Below, one piece after another: positions 16,123 through 25,708 of a stretch of DNA of 64,000 nucleotides (position 1 is the first letter of the stretch; each line of letters begins with the position of its first letter). The translations under genes and the position numbers were made by a program. The DNA lies in contig JAEZIJ010000032.1 in assembly GCA_023436715.1 (NCBI GenBank), forward strand, positions 1 to 64,000, in the 5' to 3' direction. The notes below the pieces were generated by a model, which did not search any database, was not told where the DNA came from, and was given only the letters and a program-made list of their open reading frames with translations. Origin of the DNA: Acidobacteriota bacterium (GTDB lineage Bacteria > Acidobacteriota > Terriglobia > Bryobacterales > Bryobacteraceae).

Positions 16123-16538
16123 GAAAAGCCTCAGCAGTCTGGAAAGGTTCGCTTAAGGAAGGAAAAGGGACGGTTTCGAGCGCCAGCGGCGTATTATCCG
16201 ATACTCAGTATTCTTTCGGTTCGCGCTTCGAACAGGGAATCGGGACGAATCCCGAGGAGTTGATTGCGGCCGCCCATGCCGGATGCTTTGCGATGGCCCT
16301 GTCCGCGCAGTTGGGCGAAGCGGGCCTGACGCCCGAGAGCATTCGCGCCTCCGCCACTGTCACGCTCGAAAAGGTCGAGGCCGGCTGGACGGTCACCAAG
16401 AGCCATCTCGACGTCGTCGCAAAGATCCCAGGCGCAGGCCAGGCCGCGTTTGAGAAGGCCGCCAACGACGCCAAGGCCGGCTGTCCGATTTCGCGCCTAC
16501 TCAAAGCCGAGATCAGCATGGCCGCCCGCCTCGAGTAG
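16116..16538 (+). CDS. OsmC family peroxiredoxin (organic hydroperoxide reductase)
   Basis: 140 aa from ATG 16116 (TTG 16110 is an in-frame alternative). The two redox cysteines are C57 in AHAGCFAMAL and C123 in AKAGCPISRLL, at the spacing typical of OsmC rather than Ohr. NPEELIAAAHAGCFA and the C-terminal domain ISRLLKAEI are family blocks. The enzyme reduces organic hydroperoxides with thiols in the cytoplasm. It is monocistronic; a 22-bp palindrome follows the stop. Confidence 0.94.
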   Translation: MQRKASAVWKGSLKEGKGTVSSASGVLSDTQYSFGSRFEQGIGTNPEELIAAAHAGCFAMALSAQLGEAGLTPESIRASATVTLEKVEAGWTVTKSHLDVVAKIPGAGQAAFEKAANDAKAGCPISRLLKAEISMAARLE

Positions 16539-16546
16539 CTGCGTGT

Positions 16547-16568
16547 GCCCGGCCGGCGCCGGCCGGGC
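16547..16568. terminator. GC palindrome between convergent osmC and DUF1080 genes
   Basis: A perfect 22-bp palindrome (GCCCGGCCGGC at 16547-16557 followed at once by its reverse complement) fills most of the 35 bp between two convergent stops. There is no T-run on either strand, so any termination would not be classical rho-independent. Confidence 0.55.
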
Positions 16569-16573
16569 CGTTC

Positions 16574-17188
16574 CTAACGGCTCAAATCCCGAACATAGAT
16601 TTCCTTGAACGACATGTCGCCCTCGCCGCCGGAATGCAGTTGCAGGGCGATGTAGCCGTCGAACGACTTAGGCGACGGGTCTGTGAAATCCACCATCAGC
16701 ACTCCGTTCAACCGTGCGATGTACCGGTTTCCGACCACCTTGACCAGCAGGTCGTTCCAATCGTTCCGCCGCACGACGTTTTCGTTTTCCGGCGCCGGCC
16801 AGACCACCCATCCCCGCCCGTCGCCGTAGATCCCGCCCGTGTGGTGGTTGAGAGTCTGATCGATCTCGATTTGCAGGCCCTTGCTGACGTCCGCCGTTCC
16901 GGGCTTGAAGTCCGTGTGGAAAAACACGCCGCTGTTGCCGTCCGCCTGGCACCGGAAGCGCACGGAGAACTCGAAATCCTTGTAGGTCTTCGCGGTCCGC
17001 AAGTAGCCGTACTCCTTCGTGACCGCTCGCCCGCGGATGGCGTCCTCCTCCACAGTCCATTTCTCCTTGCCGACCTCGACCCAACCGGCAAGGTCCTTTC
17101 CGTTGAATAGGGAAACCCAGGCGGTACCGGCGGGAGCTTGAGCCCAGGCGATTGATGCTGTTGCGACGACCAACATTGTTTTCAGCAT
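16574..17188 (-). CDS. secreted DUF1080 (3-keto-disaccharide hydrolase-like) protein
   Basis: 204 aa from ATG 17188, where a signal peptide begins (MLKTMLVVATASIAWAQA). The longer open frame upstream lacks signal-like sequence. The concanavalin-like beta-sandwich shows the DUF1080 blocks WVSLFNGKDLAGW (residue 23 onward), YGYLRTAKTYKDFEF, GNSGVFFHTDF, GLQIEIDQ and GYIALQLHSGG. Characterised DUF1080 proteins hydrolyse 3-keto-glycosides; close substrates cannot be assigned. It is divergent from the hybrid kinase gene, with which it shares a short upstream region. Confidence 0.92.
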   Translation of the reverse strand: MLKTMLVVATASIAWAQAPAGTAWVSLFNGKDLAGWVEVGKEKWTVEEDAIRGRAVTKEYGYLRTAKTYKDFEFSVRFRCQADGNSGVFFHTDFKPGTADVSKGLQIEIDQTLNHHTGGIYGDGRGWVVWPAPENENVVRRNDWNDLLVKVVGNRYIARLNGVLMVDFTDPSPKSFDGYIALQLHSGGEGDMSFKEIYVRDLSR

Positions 17189-17312
17189 AGAAGCCGTTAT
17201 GATAGCGCGCCTGCCATGGGGTGAATGCGCCATGGGACGGCCACCCAGGGCGCGATTGCCCTGCCTGAGCTTCGTGTCCGAAAATGAAGGCGTCGAGGGC
17301 GATCCGAAACTA

Positions 17313-19724
17313 ATGCGAAACGCGCTCAGTAGCGCTATCCAGCACTTCCGCAACTTACCCTTGCAGGCAAAGGGACTGGTGGTGGTTGCTATTCCCCTTG
17401 CCGGGCTCTTGCTGGTCCTTCTCTCGTTCTACATGGTGCAGAGGGAGAACCAGGCCGCTGAACAGGCGCTGATGCACGCCTTTGAGTTGCGCACCGGGAG
17501 TCAGGCACTGCACACGGCCATACAGGAGTGCGAAACCAGTGTAATGGGTTACCTGCTGACGGGCGATCCCTCCTGGCTGGTGACGTACAAAGAGAACCGG
17601 CGCGAGTTGCCGGACCTCCTGGCGGCGCTCGAGAGTATGGTGGATGGCAACCCGGCCGAGGTCGCGCATGTTCAGACGGTCAAGGCGCTCATCCTGAAGC
17701 GTCGGGACGTTCTGGACTCGATGCTGGCTCGCGTCCCGCCGTTGAGCGGATGGCGCCCCGAACTGGCGGAAAGCAGCGCGGCGGTCGAACGAATCGACGG
17801 CGAACTCCGCGCGATGCAGCAGGAAGAAAACCGGCTGCTCGAACAGCGAAGGGACCACGCCAGGGAAGTCACGGTGAGCGGATATTACGTCATAGCGGCC
17901 GGCCTGCTGGTTGTACCCGCGGCAGCGATTGCCGCCATGCTCCTTTTCGCTTCCGCCATAGCACGCCGCATCGAGGTGCTGAAAGAGAACGCACAGCGGC
18001 TCGCCGAGGGCGCTCCGATCGCCCCCATGCGCTCCGGCACGGATGAGATTGGCCAGCTCGAGCGATCTCTCGGGGCGGCGGCAGGCCTGCTCGCCGAGCG
18101 CGAAAAGGCTCTTCGCGACTCCGCCGGCGAACTGGAAAGCCGAGTCGAGAGCCGCACAGCCGAACTTGCGGCCGAGGTCGCAGAGCGCGTCCGAGCCGAG
18201 GAGGAACTCGCCGACACCAACCAGCGCCTGCAGGCCATCATCGACGCCAGCCCGCTCGCGATCATGCGCATCGACCTGCAAGGCCGGGTGAGATCCTGGA
18301 GTCGTGCGGCCGAAGAGATGTCCGGTTTCAGCGCAGAAGAGGTCATCGGAAACCCGCTGCCCGTGAACCCGGGGGGCGAGCCGGCGATCTCCGAGGAGCG
18401 CCTCGCTGCAATCGCCCGCGGCGAACGGCTGAATGGGGTCGAGTTAACCCGTACCCGCAGGGACGGGTCTCCCATGCATCTTCGCATCTGGACCGCCCCC
18501 GTACGCAATGCCGCCGGCGAGATCCGCGGCGAGGTCGCCATCGCCGCCGATTTCACCGAGCAGCGCCGGCTCCAGGAGCAGTTCAACCAGGCTCAAAAAA
18601 TGGAAGCGATCGGCAGGTTGGCCGGCGGCGCGGCTCACGATTTCAACAATGTCATCACCGTAATCTCGGGCTACGGGCAGATCTTGCTCGACGCCGTTTC
18701 CGGCATTCCCTCCCTTAAGGAGGCCGCTGAGGAAGTACTGAAAGCAGCCGACCGCGCGGCGGATCTCGCCAGTCAGTTGCTCGTGTTCAGCCGGCGCCAG
18801 ATGAACCAGCCGAGGGTGCTCGACATTAACGGGGTGATATCGGGCCTTCAGCGCATGCTGACGCGGCTTCTGGGCGAGGACATCGAACTCAAAACGCTAC
18901 TGGACCCCGAGCTGGGGTCCGTCCGCGCGGATCCTGGGCAGATCGAGCAGGTGATCGTAAATCTCGCCGTGAACGCCCGCGATGCCATGCCCGACGGCGG
19001 CCGCCTCACTATTGAGACCGCAAACCTCCAACTCGACGAAGGTTCCGCGCGCACTCACGCTCTGCCGGCGGGCCCCTACGTCATGATGGCCGTCAGCGAC
19101 ACGGGCGCCGGTATGACGGCGGAGGTCAGGAGCCATATCTTCGAGCCGTTCTTCACCACCAAAGAACGCGGAAAAGGCACCGGCCTGGGCCTGTCCACCG
19201 TTTACGGCATCGTCAAGCAGCACGGCGGCGAAATATTCGTGTATACCGAGCCGGGCCAGGGCTCCACGTTCAAGGTTTTCCTTCCACGTGCCGTAGGGGC
19301 GGTCACTCCTGAAGCCGCCGCCGAGGCCCGTGCTCCAATAGCCCGAGGCACCGAGACGGTCCTCATCGTCGAGGATGAAGAGGGCGTGCGCAAACTCGTG
19401 CGCAGCGTTCTGGAAAGGAGGGGCTACCGCGTACTGGAGGCGGACTCGGGCGAGGCGGCCCTCGAGATCAGCAGCGCGCACGACGAGGAAATCCAGCTAC
19501 TGGTGACGGACGTCGTTATGCCCAAAATGAGCGGGCGGGACCTCGCCGAAGCGCTCGTGCTGCTCCGCCCCGATATCAAGATCCTGTTCCTCTCCGGTTA
19601 TGCGGACCGTGCCGTGATCGAGCACGGCATTCTCGATACCGGAGCGGCGTTCATGCAGAAACCGTTCACCCCGGACGCTCTCGCCCGCAAAGTGCGCGAA
19701 ATTCTCGACAAGAACGACGGCTGA
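17313..19724 (+). CDS. hybrid sensor histidine kinase (CHASE3-HAMP-PAS-HisKA-HATPase-REC)
   Basis: 803 aa from ATG 17313, chosen because a membrane helix begins 20 residues later as in CHASE3 kinases; in-frame ATGs at 17232 and 17199 would add a Pro/Arg-rich tail. Order: helix 1 (20-41), CHASE3-type extracytoplasmic domain (45-185), helix 2 (190-215), HAMP, coiled coil, PAS (310-415), HisKA with phospho-acceptor His442 in GGAAHDFNN, ATPase with DTGAGM and GKGTGLGLSTVYG, then a receiver domain with Asp733 in LLVTDVVMPKMSG. AHDFNN kinases with C-terminal receivers usually signal through a separate output protein; none is adjacent. Ligand unknown. Confidence 0.93.
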   Translation: MRNALSSAIQHFRNLPLQAKGLVVVAIPLAGLLLVLLSFYMVQRENQAAEQALMHAFELRTGSQALHTAIQECETSVMGYLLTGDPSWLVTYKENRRELPDLLAALESMVDGNPAEVAHVQTVKALILKRRDVLDSMLARVPPLSGWRPELAESSAAVERIDGELRAMQQEENRLLEQRRDHAREVTVSGYYVIAAGLLVVPAAAIAAMLLFASAIARRIEVLKENAQRLAEGAPIAPMRSGTDEIGQLERSLGAAAGLLAEREKALRDSAGELESRVESRTAELAAEVAERVRAEEELADTNQRLQAIIDASPLAIMRIDLQGRVRSWSRAAEEMSGFSAEEVIGNPLPVNPGGEPAISEERLAAIARGERLNGVELTRTRRDGSPMHLRIWTAPVRNAAGEIRGEVAIAADFTEQRRLQEQFNQAQKMEAIGRLAGGAAHDFNNVITVISGYGQILLDAVSGIPSLKEAAEEVLKAADRAADLASQLLVFSRRQMNQPRVLDINGVISGLQRMLTRLLGEDIELKTLLDPELGSVRADPGQIEQVIVNLAVNARDAMPDGGRLTIETANLQLDEGSARTHALPAGPYVMMAVSDTGAGMTAEVRSHIFEPFFTTKERGKGTGLGLSTVYGIVKQHGGEIFVYTEPGQGSTFKVFLPRAVGAVTPEAAAEARAPIARGTETVLIVEDEEGVRKLVRSVLERRGYRVLEADSGEAALEISSAHDEEIQLLVTDVVMPKMSGRDLAEALVLLRPDIKILFLSGYADRAVIEHGILDTGAAFMQKPFTPDALARKVREILDKNDG

Positions 19725-19726
19725 GG

Positions 19727-22234
19727 CTACTCGGACCTCAACGCCTCCACCGGATCGATCCGCGTTGCACGCCGTGCCGGCCAATAGGTCGCGATGAGCG
19801 CAACAGCAACCAGGAACGCGGCTGTCGCTCCGAACACCAGCGGATCGTCCGCGGTCAGTCGCAGGTTCAGAATTCCCGACGCCGTCCGTACGCCCGCGAC
19901 TGCCGCCGCCATTCCCACAACCAGGCCGGTCACGGTCACGCTCAAACCCTTTCGCAACACCATGCCGAGCACTTGCCAACGTTGCGCGCCCAAAGCCATT
20001 CTGATCCCGATCTCCTGGGTGCGTTCGTTTACCGCGTACGCCATCATGCTGTAGAGTCCGACGGCCGCCAGCACCAGCGACAGCAGACCGAGCACCGAAA
20101 GCAGGCTCGCCGCGACCCGCTCTCCGAACAGGCCGACCTGCGTGTACTCCTGGAGTGATGAAATTTCGTACAGCCCGCTACCAGCGCCCAGCGCCGCGGC
20201 CTCGCGCCGCAGCGATGAGGCTGCCATGGCAAGGTCGCCCTTCGTGCGGACGTAGAAAAAGTTGGTGTGGCCGGAAAAGAAAATCTGTTGGAAGGGCCCA
20301 TAGAAAAGCGCTCTCGGGCTTTCCCTGGGGCTGTAGTATTTACTGTCCTTAGCGACTCCCACAATGGTGGAGGGATTGCCCGAAATGCGAACCTTCCGAC
20401 CGATCGGATCCTTGCCGGGAAAGTAGCGCTCCGCGAACGTCTCGTTCACGATGATTACGGCCGGGGCCTTGAGGTCGTCGTGGTCGGTGAAATCGCGGCC
20501 GGCCACTAACGGAATCCGCATCAGGCCAAAGTATCCGGGCGCCACAACGCACCGCGGCAGGGATACTACTCCGCGGCGGTCCGTATCCGACCCGTCCACC
20601 TGTACCCTCTCGGCCGAGGGCGCGAAAGCGGAGAGCGGCACCGAATCCGCATAGCCAACCTTCTCCACTCCGGGCGTCGTCTCCATACGGAGCCGCAGGC
20701 TCCGGCAGAATTGCTTCTCCTGTTCCAGCGAGTATCCATTCGTGGAGAGATGGAAGTGTACCAGCATGACGTTCTTTGGGTCAAAGCCCGGATTCATCGC
20801 GGAGAGCTTCTGAAAGCTGCGGACTGCCAATCCGGCGCCAACGAGCGCGACGGTCGCGAGCGCGACCTCACCGATGACGAGCACCCCGCGCACCCTGTGC
20901 GTGCGCGCGCCTGCCGTCCCGGTGCGCCCTCCTTCCTTGAGCGTCTCGTTCACGTCCACCCGGCGCACCGTCGTTGCCGGCAGAATGGTTGCGAGCACGG
21001 CCGCGGCAATCGAGATCGCAACCGTGAACAGCAGAACGCCCGCGTCCGGCTTCGGATGCAGCAATGGTTCGATGGCCGCCCGAACGGGCATGTCCAATGG
21101 CGGGATCACATACTCGAGCGAATCCGCGAACCACTGGGCCAGCAGCGCTCCCAATCCGGCGCCCAGGCCCGCCAGCACCAGCACCTCCGAGAGCAACTGC
21201 CGCACCAGCGTTCCGCGCCCCGCGCCCAGCGCGATGCGAATGCCGAACTCCCTCTGCCGCGTGACCGAACGAGCCATGAGCAGGTTCGCCACGTTCGCGC
21301 AGGCAATCAACAGCACTAGAACGCATACCACCATGAGCATTCGCAGCGGATCGAGGAGCAGGGCCTGCAAGCCGTTCGATGCCTTCCAGATCGGCACTAG
21401 CGATGCGCCGACACCCCTGTGCGTGTCCGGATAGGCGGCGGCAATCCGCGCGCCCACGGACTGCGCCTCCGCGCGCGCCTGTTCGACCGTCACTCCGGGC
21501 TTCAAGCGCACGATCACGTCAAGGAATCGCGCATTCCGGTCGTCCACCGCCCAGGTATTGAGGCTTCCCATCTGGACGATTATGCTGAGCGGTACCCAGA
21601 TGTCGAGGGCAGCTCCGCCGAACGTGCCGCGAAACTCAGGGGGAGCTACACCTACAACCGTAAGCTGTCTGCCGTTCACGCGGATCGTTCTCCCCACCAC
21701 TCCGGCGTCCCCGCGGAAGTAGTCGAGCCACAACCGGTGGCTGATCACCGCGATCGGGTAGACGCCCTGCTCGTCGCGGTCTTCCGCAACCGAGAACATC
21801 CGGCCGAGGTAGGGCCTGACGCCGAGCACAGCAAAGAAGTTGGCGGCGACCACCTGTCCCATCACACGTCGCGCCTGGTCTGTCGGCCCGACCGTAAAAA
21901 GCCGGAAGTGAGACGCTGTGACCCCGGATGCCTGGGTAAGGCCGCGCTGGAAATCTCGGAAATCGGGATGCTGGAAAGCGCTCAACCTCTCGCCGTTGGG
22001 TCCGATCCCTTCCAGCACCGCGAGTTCCTGAGGGGCTCTTACCCCCGGAATCGGCCGGAGCACCACAGTGTCGATCCAGCCGAAAACGGTCGCGTTAGCG
22101 GCGATGCCAAGCCCGAGCGTGACCACCGCCGCCGCCACAAACCCGGGGCTGTTCCGCAGACTTCGTATGGTGTACCGCAATTCCCGCAGCATATCGGAGT
22201 AGAGGTCCTGCAACTCGGGACCCACAGGTAACAT
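19727..22234 (-). CDS. ADOP-type ABC transporter permease
   Basis: 835 aa. Like the other ADOPs it has two MacB-periplasmic/FtsX halves: helix near residue 33 (FVAAAVVTLGLGIAANATVFGW), first periplasmic domain to about 270, FtsX helices with LLIACANVANLLMARSVTRQREFGIR near 310, a second half beginning near 430, VGLYSMMAYAVNERTQEIGIRMALGA near 730 and terminal IDPVEALRSE. The cytoplasmic prefix domain of the ADOP at 7708 is missing and no PadR gene is adjacent. It converges on the hybrid kinase gene with a 2-bp gap. Substrate unknown. Confidence 0.93.
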   Translation of the reverse strand: MLPVGPELQDLYSDMLRELRYTIRSLRNSPGFVAAAVVTLGLGIAANATVFGWIDTVVLRPIPGVRAPQELAVLEGIGPNGERLSAFQHPDFRDFQRGLTQASGVTASHFRLFTVGPTDQARRVMGQVVAANFFAVLGVRPYLGRMFSVAEDRDEQGVYPIAVISHRLWLDYFRGDAGVVGRTIRVNGRQLTVVGVAPPEFRGTFGGAALDIWVPLSIIVQMGSLNTWAVDDRNARFLDVIVRLKPGVTVEQARAEAQSVGARIAAAYPDTHRGVGASLVPIWKASNGLQALLLDPLRMLMVVCVLVLLIACANVANLLMARSVTRQREFGIRIALGAGRGTLVRQLLSEVLVLAGLGAGLGALLAQWFADSLEYVIPPLDMPVRAAIEPLLHPKPDAGVLLFTVAISIAAAVLATILPATTVRRVDVNETLKEGGRTGTAGARTHRVRGVLVIGEVALATVALVGAGLAVRSFQKLSAMNPGFDPKNVMLVHFHLSTNGYSLEQEKQFCRSLRLRMETTPGVEKVGYADSVPLSAFAPSAERVQVDGSDTDRRGVVSLPRCVVAPGYFGLMRIPLVAGRDFTDHDDLKAPAVIIVNETFAERYFPGKDPIGRKVRISGNPSTIVGVAKDSKYYSPRESPRALFYGPFQQIFFSGHTNFFYVRTKGDLAMAASSLRREAAALGAGSGLYEISSLQEYTQVGLFGERVAASLLSVLGLLSLVLAAVGLYSMMAYAVNERTQEIGIRMALGAQRWQVLGMVLRKGLSVTVTGLVVGMAAAVAGVRTASGILNLRLTADDPLVFGATAAFLVAVALIATYWPARRATRIDPVEALRSE

Positions 22235-22339
22235 GATGATTCTACGACGCAGGCTGGGGAGAATATGTCCGTTTTTGGGATTCCCCTTCGCGAAAGGAGA
22301 CAGGCGGGCGCCGCAGCGCTATGACGGGCGCCGCAAACA

Positions 22340-22648
22340 CTAATCGAGGTCGATGTCGCGGCGGGGCGGCGGATCGAGCGGGCTTTCCTTGGCTTTCTTC
22401 AGCAGTTCATCGAACTTCTTCGAGAGCACCTGTGACTGCATCTTCTCGGCTTCGAAGGACTTTTGAAACGCTGCCTCGCGGCGGCCGGCCTCGCCCTTCA
22501 GGCGCTCGACCGCGGCGGCAAGGTCTTCGACCACGTGCGGTTTGACAGGCTCCTCGAAAGTGATTACCGCGTGTGTCTCGGGATCGACCTTTAGTTTGGC
22601 CTGGCAGCACGGGCATTTTACCTCGAACATCCCTTTGGCTTTGGCCAT
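22340..22648 (-). CDS. small protein with CPCC motif and coiled coil
   Basis: 102 aa from ATG 22648 (M of MAKAKGMFEVKCPCCQAKL). Only one CxxC knuckle is visible, then a short beta-like stretch (LKVDPETHAVITFEE) and a charged helical region from residue 45 to 90 likely to form a coiled coil. The C-terminus is Pro/Asp-rich. Not recognised as a characterised family; possibly a zinc-ribbon-like regulator. It is divergent from the gene at 22700. The 105 bp downstream of its stop, before the ADOP start, hold nothing evident. Confidence 0.7.
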   Translation of the reverse strand: MAKAKGMFEVKCPCCQAKLKVDPETHAVITFEEPVKPHVVEDLAAAVERLKGEAGRREAAFQKSFEAEKMQSQVLSKKFDELLKKAKESPLDPPPRRDIDLD

Positions 22649-22699
22649 ACAACAAATCTTAGCGCAACCGCACACTCTGAGGCGGTACACTTATATTCT

Positions 22700-23065
22700 G
22701 TGGGCAAGGTCCTAACCGGCATTAAGCGATTCGTTCTCTGGGATTACCCCCGCGCTTCATGGCAGTACGACGTGATGGTCGGGCTGATCCTGGTGTTTCT
22801 CTTCCTTACGCCCCGCGAGTGGTTTCGCGATCAGCCTCGCATCCCAAGAGCCAGCAAGATAGCCATGCTCGAAGCCGGGCATGGCGCCAATGTGTACTGG
22901 ATCGAATCCGAACTGCTGGCTAGCATCCCCGAGGCCGACCGCGACGCGAAGGCGCTTGAAATGCTGAAAACGCAGACTGGCGAGAGCCAACGGCTGATCC
23001 GCCTGGAACCCGTTTTCGACTCCGAAAAGGAAATCAAGGGCTACATGGCATTCACGCGCCGGTGA
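22700..23065 (+). CDS. uncharacterised single-pass membrane protein
   Basis: 121 aa from GTG 22700. One predicted membrane helix lies at residues 24-38 (VMVGLILVFLFLTP), followed by a soluble domain of about 80 residues ending YMAFTRR. No family recognised. It precedes the LolA-like gene by 55 bp and the DUF1624-like gene after that, so the three probably form an envelope-related operon. TATATT at 22692-22697 lies immediately upstream of the start. Confidence 0.72.
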   Translation: MGKVLTGIKRFVLWDYPRASWQYDVMVGLILVFLFLTPREWFRDQPRIPRASKIAMLEAGHGANVYWIESELLASIPEADRDAKALEMLKTQTGESQRLIRLEPVFDSEKEIKGYMAFTRR

Positions 23066-23120
23066 CGCCGCCGGGAACGCCGGGCCTCGCAGACGCATCT
23101 GTAGATTGAGGAGACGAGAT

Positions 23121-23795
23121 TTGAGGCCGATCCTTGCATTGTTGTTCTTGCCGGTTGCCGCGGGCCTGGCGTCCGCCGAACCTCTCGACCAGGTGCTCGC
23201 GCGGATGGACAAGGAAGCGGCGACTTTTCGGCAGATGACCGCTAGACTCACCAAGACCAGCTTCATCTCGGTGCTAAACGATACCACCCAGGAAAGCGGC
23301 GTCATATGGATGAGGAAGTCGGGCAAGAAGGTGGAGATGCGCGGCGAAGTCACCGGGCAGGATGCCCGTTCATTCGGCTTTCGCGACAACAAGGGCGAAC
23401 TCTTCTACCCGAAAATCAACACCGTGCAGATCTACGAACTCGGCAAGCAGCGGTCCCTCGTGGATCAGTTCCTACTGCTGGGCTTCGGCAGTTCGGGCAA
23501 CGAAGTCTCTAAAAATTACTCCATCAAAGCGGTGGGAGAGGAAGCCGTCGGCGGCCACAGAACCACCCGCCTGGAGCTCGTCCCCAAATCGCGGCAAGTG
23601 CTGGAGCAAATTCAGAAGGTCTATCTTTGGATCCCCGATAGCGCCGGGCACCCTGTGCAACAGCAGTTCATGCAGCCGGGCGGCAATTACTACAAGGTGG
23701 TTTACTCGGATATACAGATCAATCCGAAGCTGCCCGATAGCGATTTCCGGCTCAATCTGCCGCCAGGCGTCAATAAGGAGTATCCTCAAAGATAA
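23121..23795 (+). CDS. LolA-like outer-membrane lipoprotein-sorting protein
   Basis: 224 aa from TTG 23121, chosen because GAGGAG ends 7 bases upstream and the protein then opens with a signal peptide (MRPILALLFLPVAAGLASA). The mature part has the LolA/LolB half-barrel pattern: LDQVLARMDKEAATFRQMTARL, GVIWMRKSGKKVEM, GELFYPKINTVQIYE and a final PDSDFRLNLPPGVN. Relatives carry lipoproteins or other lipids across the periplasm. Only 3 bp separate it from the next gene. Confidence 0.85.
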   Translation: MRPILALLFLPVAAGLASAEPLDQVLARMDKEAATFRQMTARLTKTSFISVLNDTTQESGVIWMRKSGKKVEMRGEVTGQDARSFGFRDNKGELFYPKINTVQIYELGKQRSLVDQFLLLGFGSSGNEVSKNYSIKAVGEEAVGGHRTTRLELVPKSRQVLEQIQKVYLWIPDSAGHPVQQQFMQPGGNYYKVVYSDIQINPKLPDSDFRLNLPPGVNKEYPQR

Positions 23796-23798
23796 GAC

Positions 23799-24899
23799 GT
23801 GTCATCCCCACCCAAAACTGGTTCAGGAAGACTTGCGTTCATCGACTGGACGCGCGGCGTGGTAGCCATTATCATGCTCAATGGGCATGCGTTCCACGCC
23901 TTCACCAGGCAGGAATTTCGCGATAGCGGCCCGTACGTGATCACTCAGTTCATCGGCGGGCTTCCGCCGGCGGTGTTCCTTTTCCTGGTAGGCGTCACGC
24001 TGTCATTCCTGATGCACAGTTCCGAGCGCAAGGGACTGCCGCCGCTGAAACGCGTGTTTGCCGCTTTCAGGCGCTGCGGGTATCTGTTTGCCATCGCGTT
24101 TCTTTTCCGGCTTCAGCTTTGGGTGTTCGGGCTGCCCAACAGTCCGTGGACGGACCTGCTCCGCGTGGACATCCTCAACGCCATGGGCTTCGCGGTTGCC
24201 GTAATGTCCGTCATGGCGGTGTTTTCGACGGCGGACCGCGTACGCCTGTGCGCCGTGCTCGGCGTAGTGATCGCAGCCGCGTCTCCGCTGATCTCGCAGG
24301 TGGACTGGTCCTGGGCGCCCACCGCGCTCAAGAACTACATTGCGCCGGACTACGCGTCATTCGCCTTCTTTCCCTGGGCCGCTTTCGCCGCCTTCGGAAT
24401 GAGCGCCGGCAGCATCATCAGGCTGACGCCGCGCGAGGACTACGACCGCATGATGCAGTGGGCGGCCATGCTCGGAGTCGTGCTGATCTTCGCGAGCCAG
24501 CAGTTGTCGAATTTCCCCTACTCCGTATATTCCAGGTCGGAATTCTGGCTGGACAATCCCTGGCTGATTCTGATCAAAGTGGGCGTCATCCTCCTGCTGC
24601 TCTCGTTCGCCTATCTCTGGACGAAGCACTCCGAAGGCGGGTGGAGCTTGGTCCGGCAGTTCGGCGTGACTTCCCTGATCGTCTACTGGGTGCACATCGA
24701 GCTGATCTATGGGCGCTGGTTCTGGTTCTGGAAGGAAAGCCTCACGATAGGCCAGACCACGGCCGCCGCCGTGATCCTGATTCTGCTGATGCTCCTCGTA
24801 TCGATAGCCCGCACGCAGTGGAAGAACTGGCGTCTCCTGGGCTTTTCTCTCGGCTGGTATTTTTCCGGCCGGCGGATGCGCGAATCCGCCGGGGACTAG
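23799..24899 (+). CDS. DUF1624/HGSNAT-like multipass membrane protein
   Basis: 366 aa from GTG 23799. The N-terminus RLAFIDWTRGVVAIIMLNGHAFHAF matches the opening of the DUF1624/heparan-alpha-glucosaminide N-acetyltransferase-like family, with about nine to ten membrane helices after it. A late VYWVHIELIYGR block resembles the conserved histidine region of acyltransferase-3/YeiB relatives. Family members may transfer acetyl groups across the membrane; the substrate is unknown. It forms an apparent operon with the LolA-like gene and converges, with a 4-bp gap, on the isomerase gene. Confidence 0.85.
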   Translation: MSSPPKTGSGRLAFIDWTRGVVAIIMLNGHAFHAFTRQEFRDSGPYVITQFIGGLPPAVFLFLVGVTLSFLMHSSERKGLPPLKRVFAAFRRCGYLFAIAFLFRLQLWVFGLPNSPWTDLLRVDILNAMGFAVAVMSVMAVFSTADRVRLCAVLGVVIAAASPLISQVDWSWAPTALKNYIAPDYASFAFFPWAAFAAFGMSAGSIIRLTPREDYDRMMQWAAMLGVVLIFASQQLSNFPYSVYSRSEFWLDNPWLILIKVGVILLLLSFAYLWTKHSEGGWSLVRQFGVTSLIVYWVHIELIYGRWFWFWKESLTIGQTTAAAVILILLMLLVSIARTQWKNWRLLGFSLGWYFSGRRMRESAGD

Positions 24900-24903
24900 A
24901 CGC

Positions 24904-25680
24904 TCAACCGATGTCCCACAGCCGCCGCAGCACATCCCTGCTGTACGTCAGGTAATGCCGGTCCGGCGTGAAGACCTCGAGAGTTATCGTTCCGTCGTAG
25001 CCGGCGTCTTTCAGCGCGTGTACCACACCCGGAACATCCACGTTGCCTGCCCCGAGCGGCAGGTGCAGGTCCTCGTGGCCGCCCTTGTTGTCGTGCAAAT
25101 GCACATGGCGCAGGCGATCGCCGTAGGCAGCCAGCATCTCGCGTGAGGTGTTGTACGGCACGAGCAGGTTGGCGTGCCCGAAATCCAGGTGCAACCCGAG
25201 TTCGGGCAAGGCGTCCAGAACCTCGCCCACCTGTGCCGCATTGTTGAACTCGCCGGGAAGGTTCTCAATCATGAGCCCGATGCCGTCCTCGGCCGCTTCC
25301 GGCAGCAGTTCGCGTAAGGACTCAATGTTCCGCCGCACGAAGAACGAACGGTCGTGAAACGGCGTGAACCGGTCCAAATGGACGTTCATCCACGACGCGC
25401 CCAGTTGGCTGAAGATACGGATCGAGCGCCGGAACTCGGCAAGCGCGGCCTGCCGGATTCCCTCGATAGCGCTCGCCAGCGGCAGATAGAACGCGGTATG
25501 GCCGACCACGGGCAGCCGGTACTTCTCAAGCGCTCCCCGCACCGCATCAACATCAATCGTCTCCGTGGCAGCCCGTGGGGGTTCGAGCGTAAGGTCGACG
25601 AATTGCATCCCCATATCGGCCACTGAACGAATCTCTTCGACAACGTCGTTGCCCGGGTTGTTCATGGTTCCAATCAGCAT
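24904..25680 (-). CDS. sugar phosphate isomerase/epimerase-like TIM-barrel protein
   Basis: 258 aa, a complete xylose-isomerase-like TIM barrel. Probable metal ligands: Glu in LMIENLPG (about residue 138), Asp/His in LDFGHAN (about 167-170), His in RHVHLHDNKGGHEDLHLPLGAG (about 193-205) and Glu in ITLEVF (about 233). The family interconverts keto-sugars or repairs DNA (endonuclease IV relatives); the lack of the endonuclease IV motif set favours sugar metabolism. It lies 28 bp downstream of the nucleotidyltransferase gene on the same strand. Confidence 0.88.
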   Translation of the reverse strand: MLIGTMNNPGNDVVEEIRSVADMGMQFVDLTLEPPRAATETIDVDAVRGALEKYRLPVVGHTAFYLPLASAIEGIRQAALAEFRRSIRIFSQLGASWMNVHLDRFTPFHDRSFFVRRNIESLRELLPEAAEDGIGLMIENLPGEFNNAAQVGEVLDALPELGLHLDFGHANLLVPYNTSREMLAAYGDRLRHVHLHDNKGGHEDLHLPLGAGNVDVPGVVHALKDAGYDGTITLEVFTPDRHYLTYSRDVLRRLWDIG

Positions 25681-25708
25681 GTCCGCGAGAAACTCCGTAT
25701 CCTGCCAA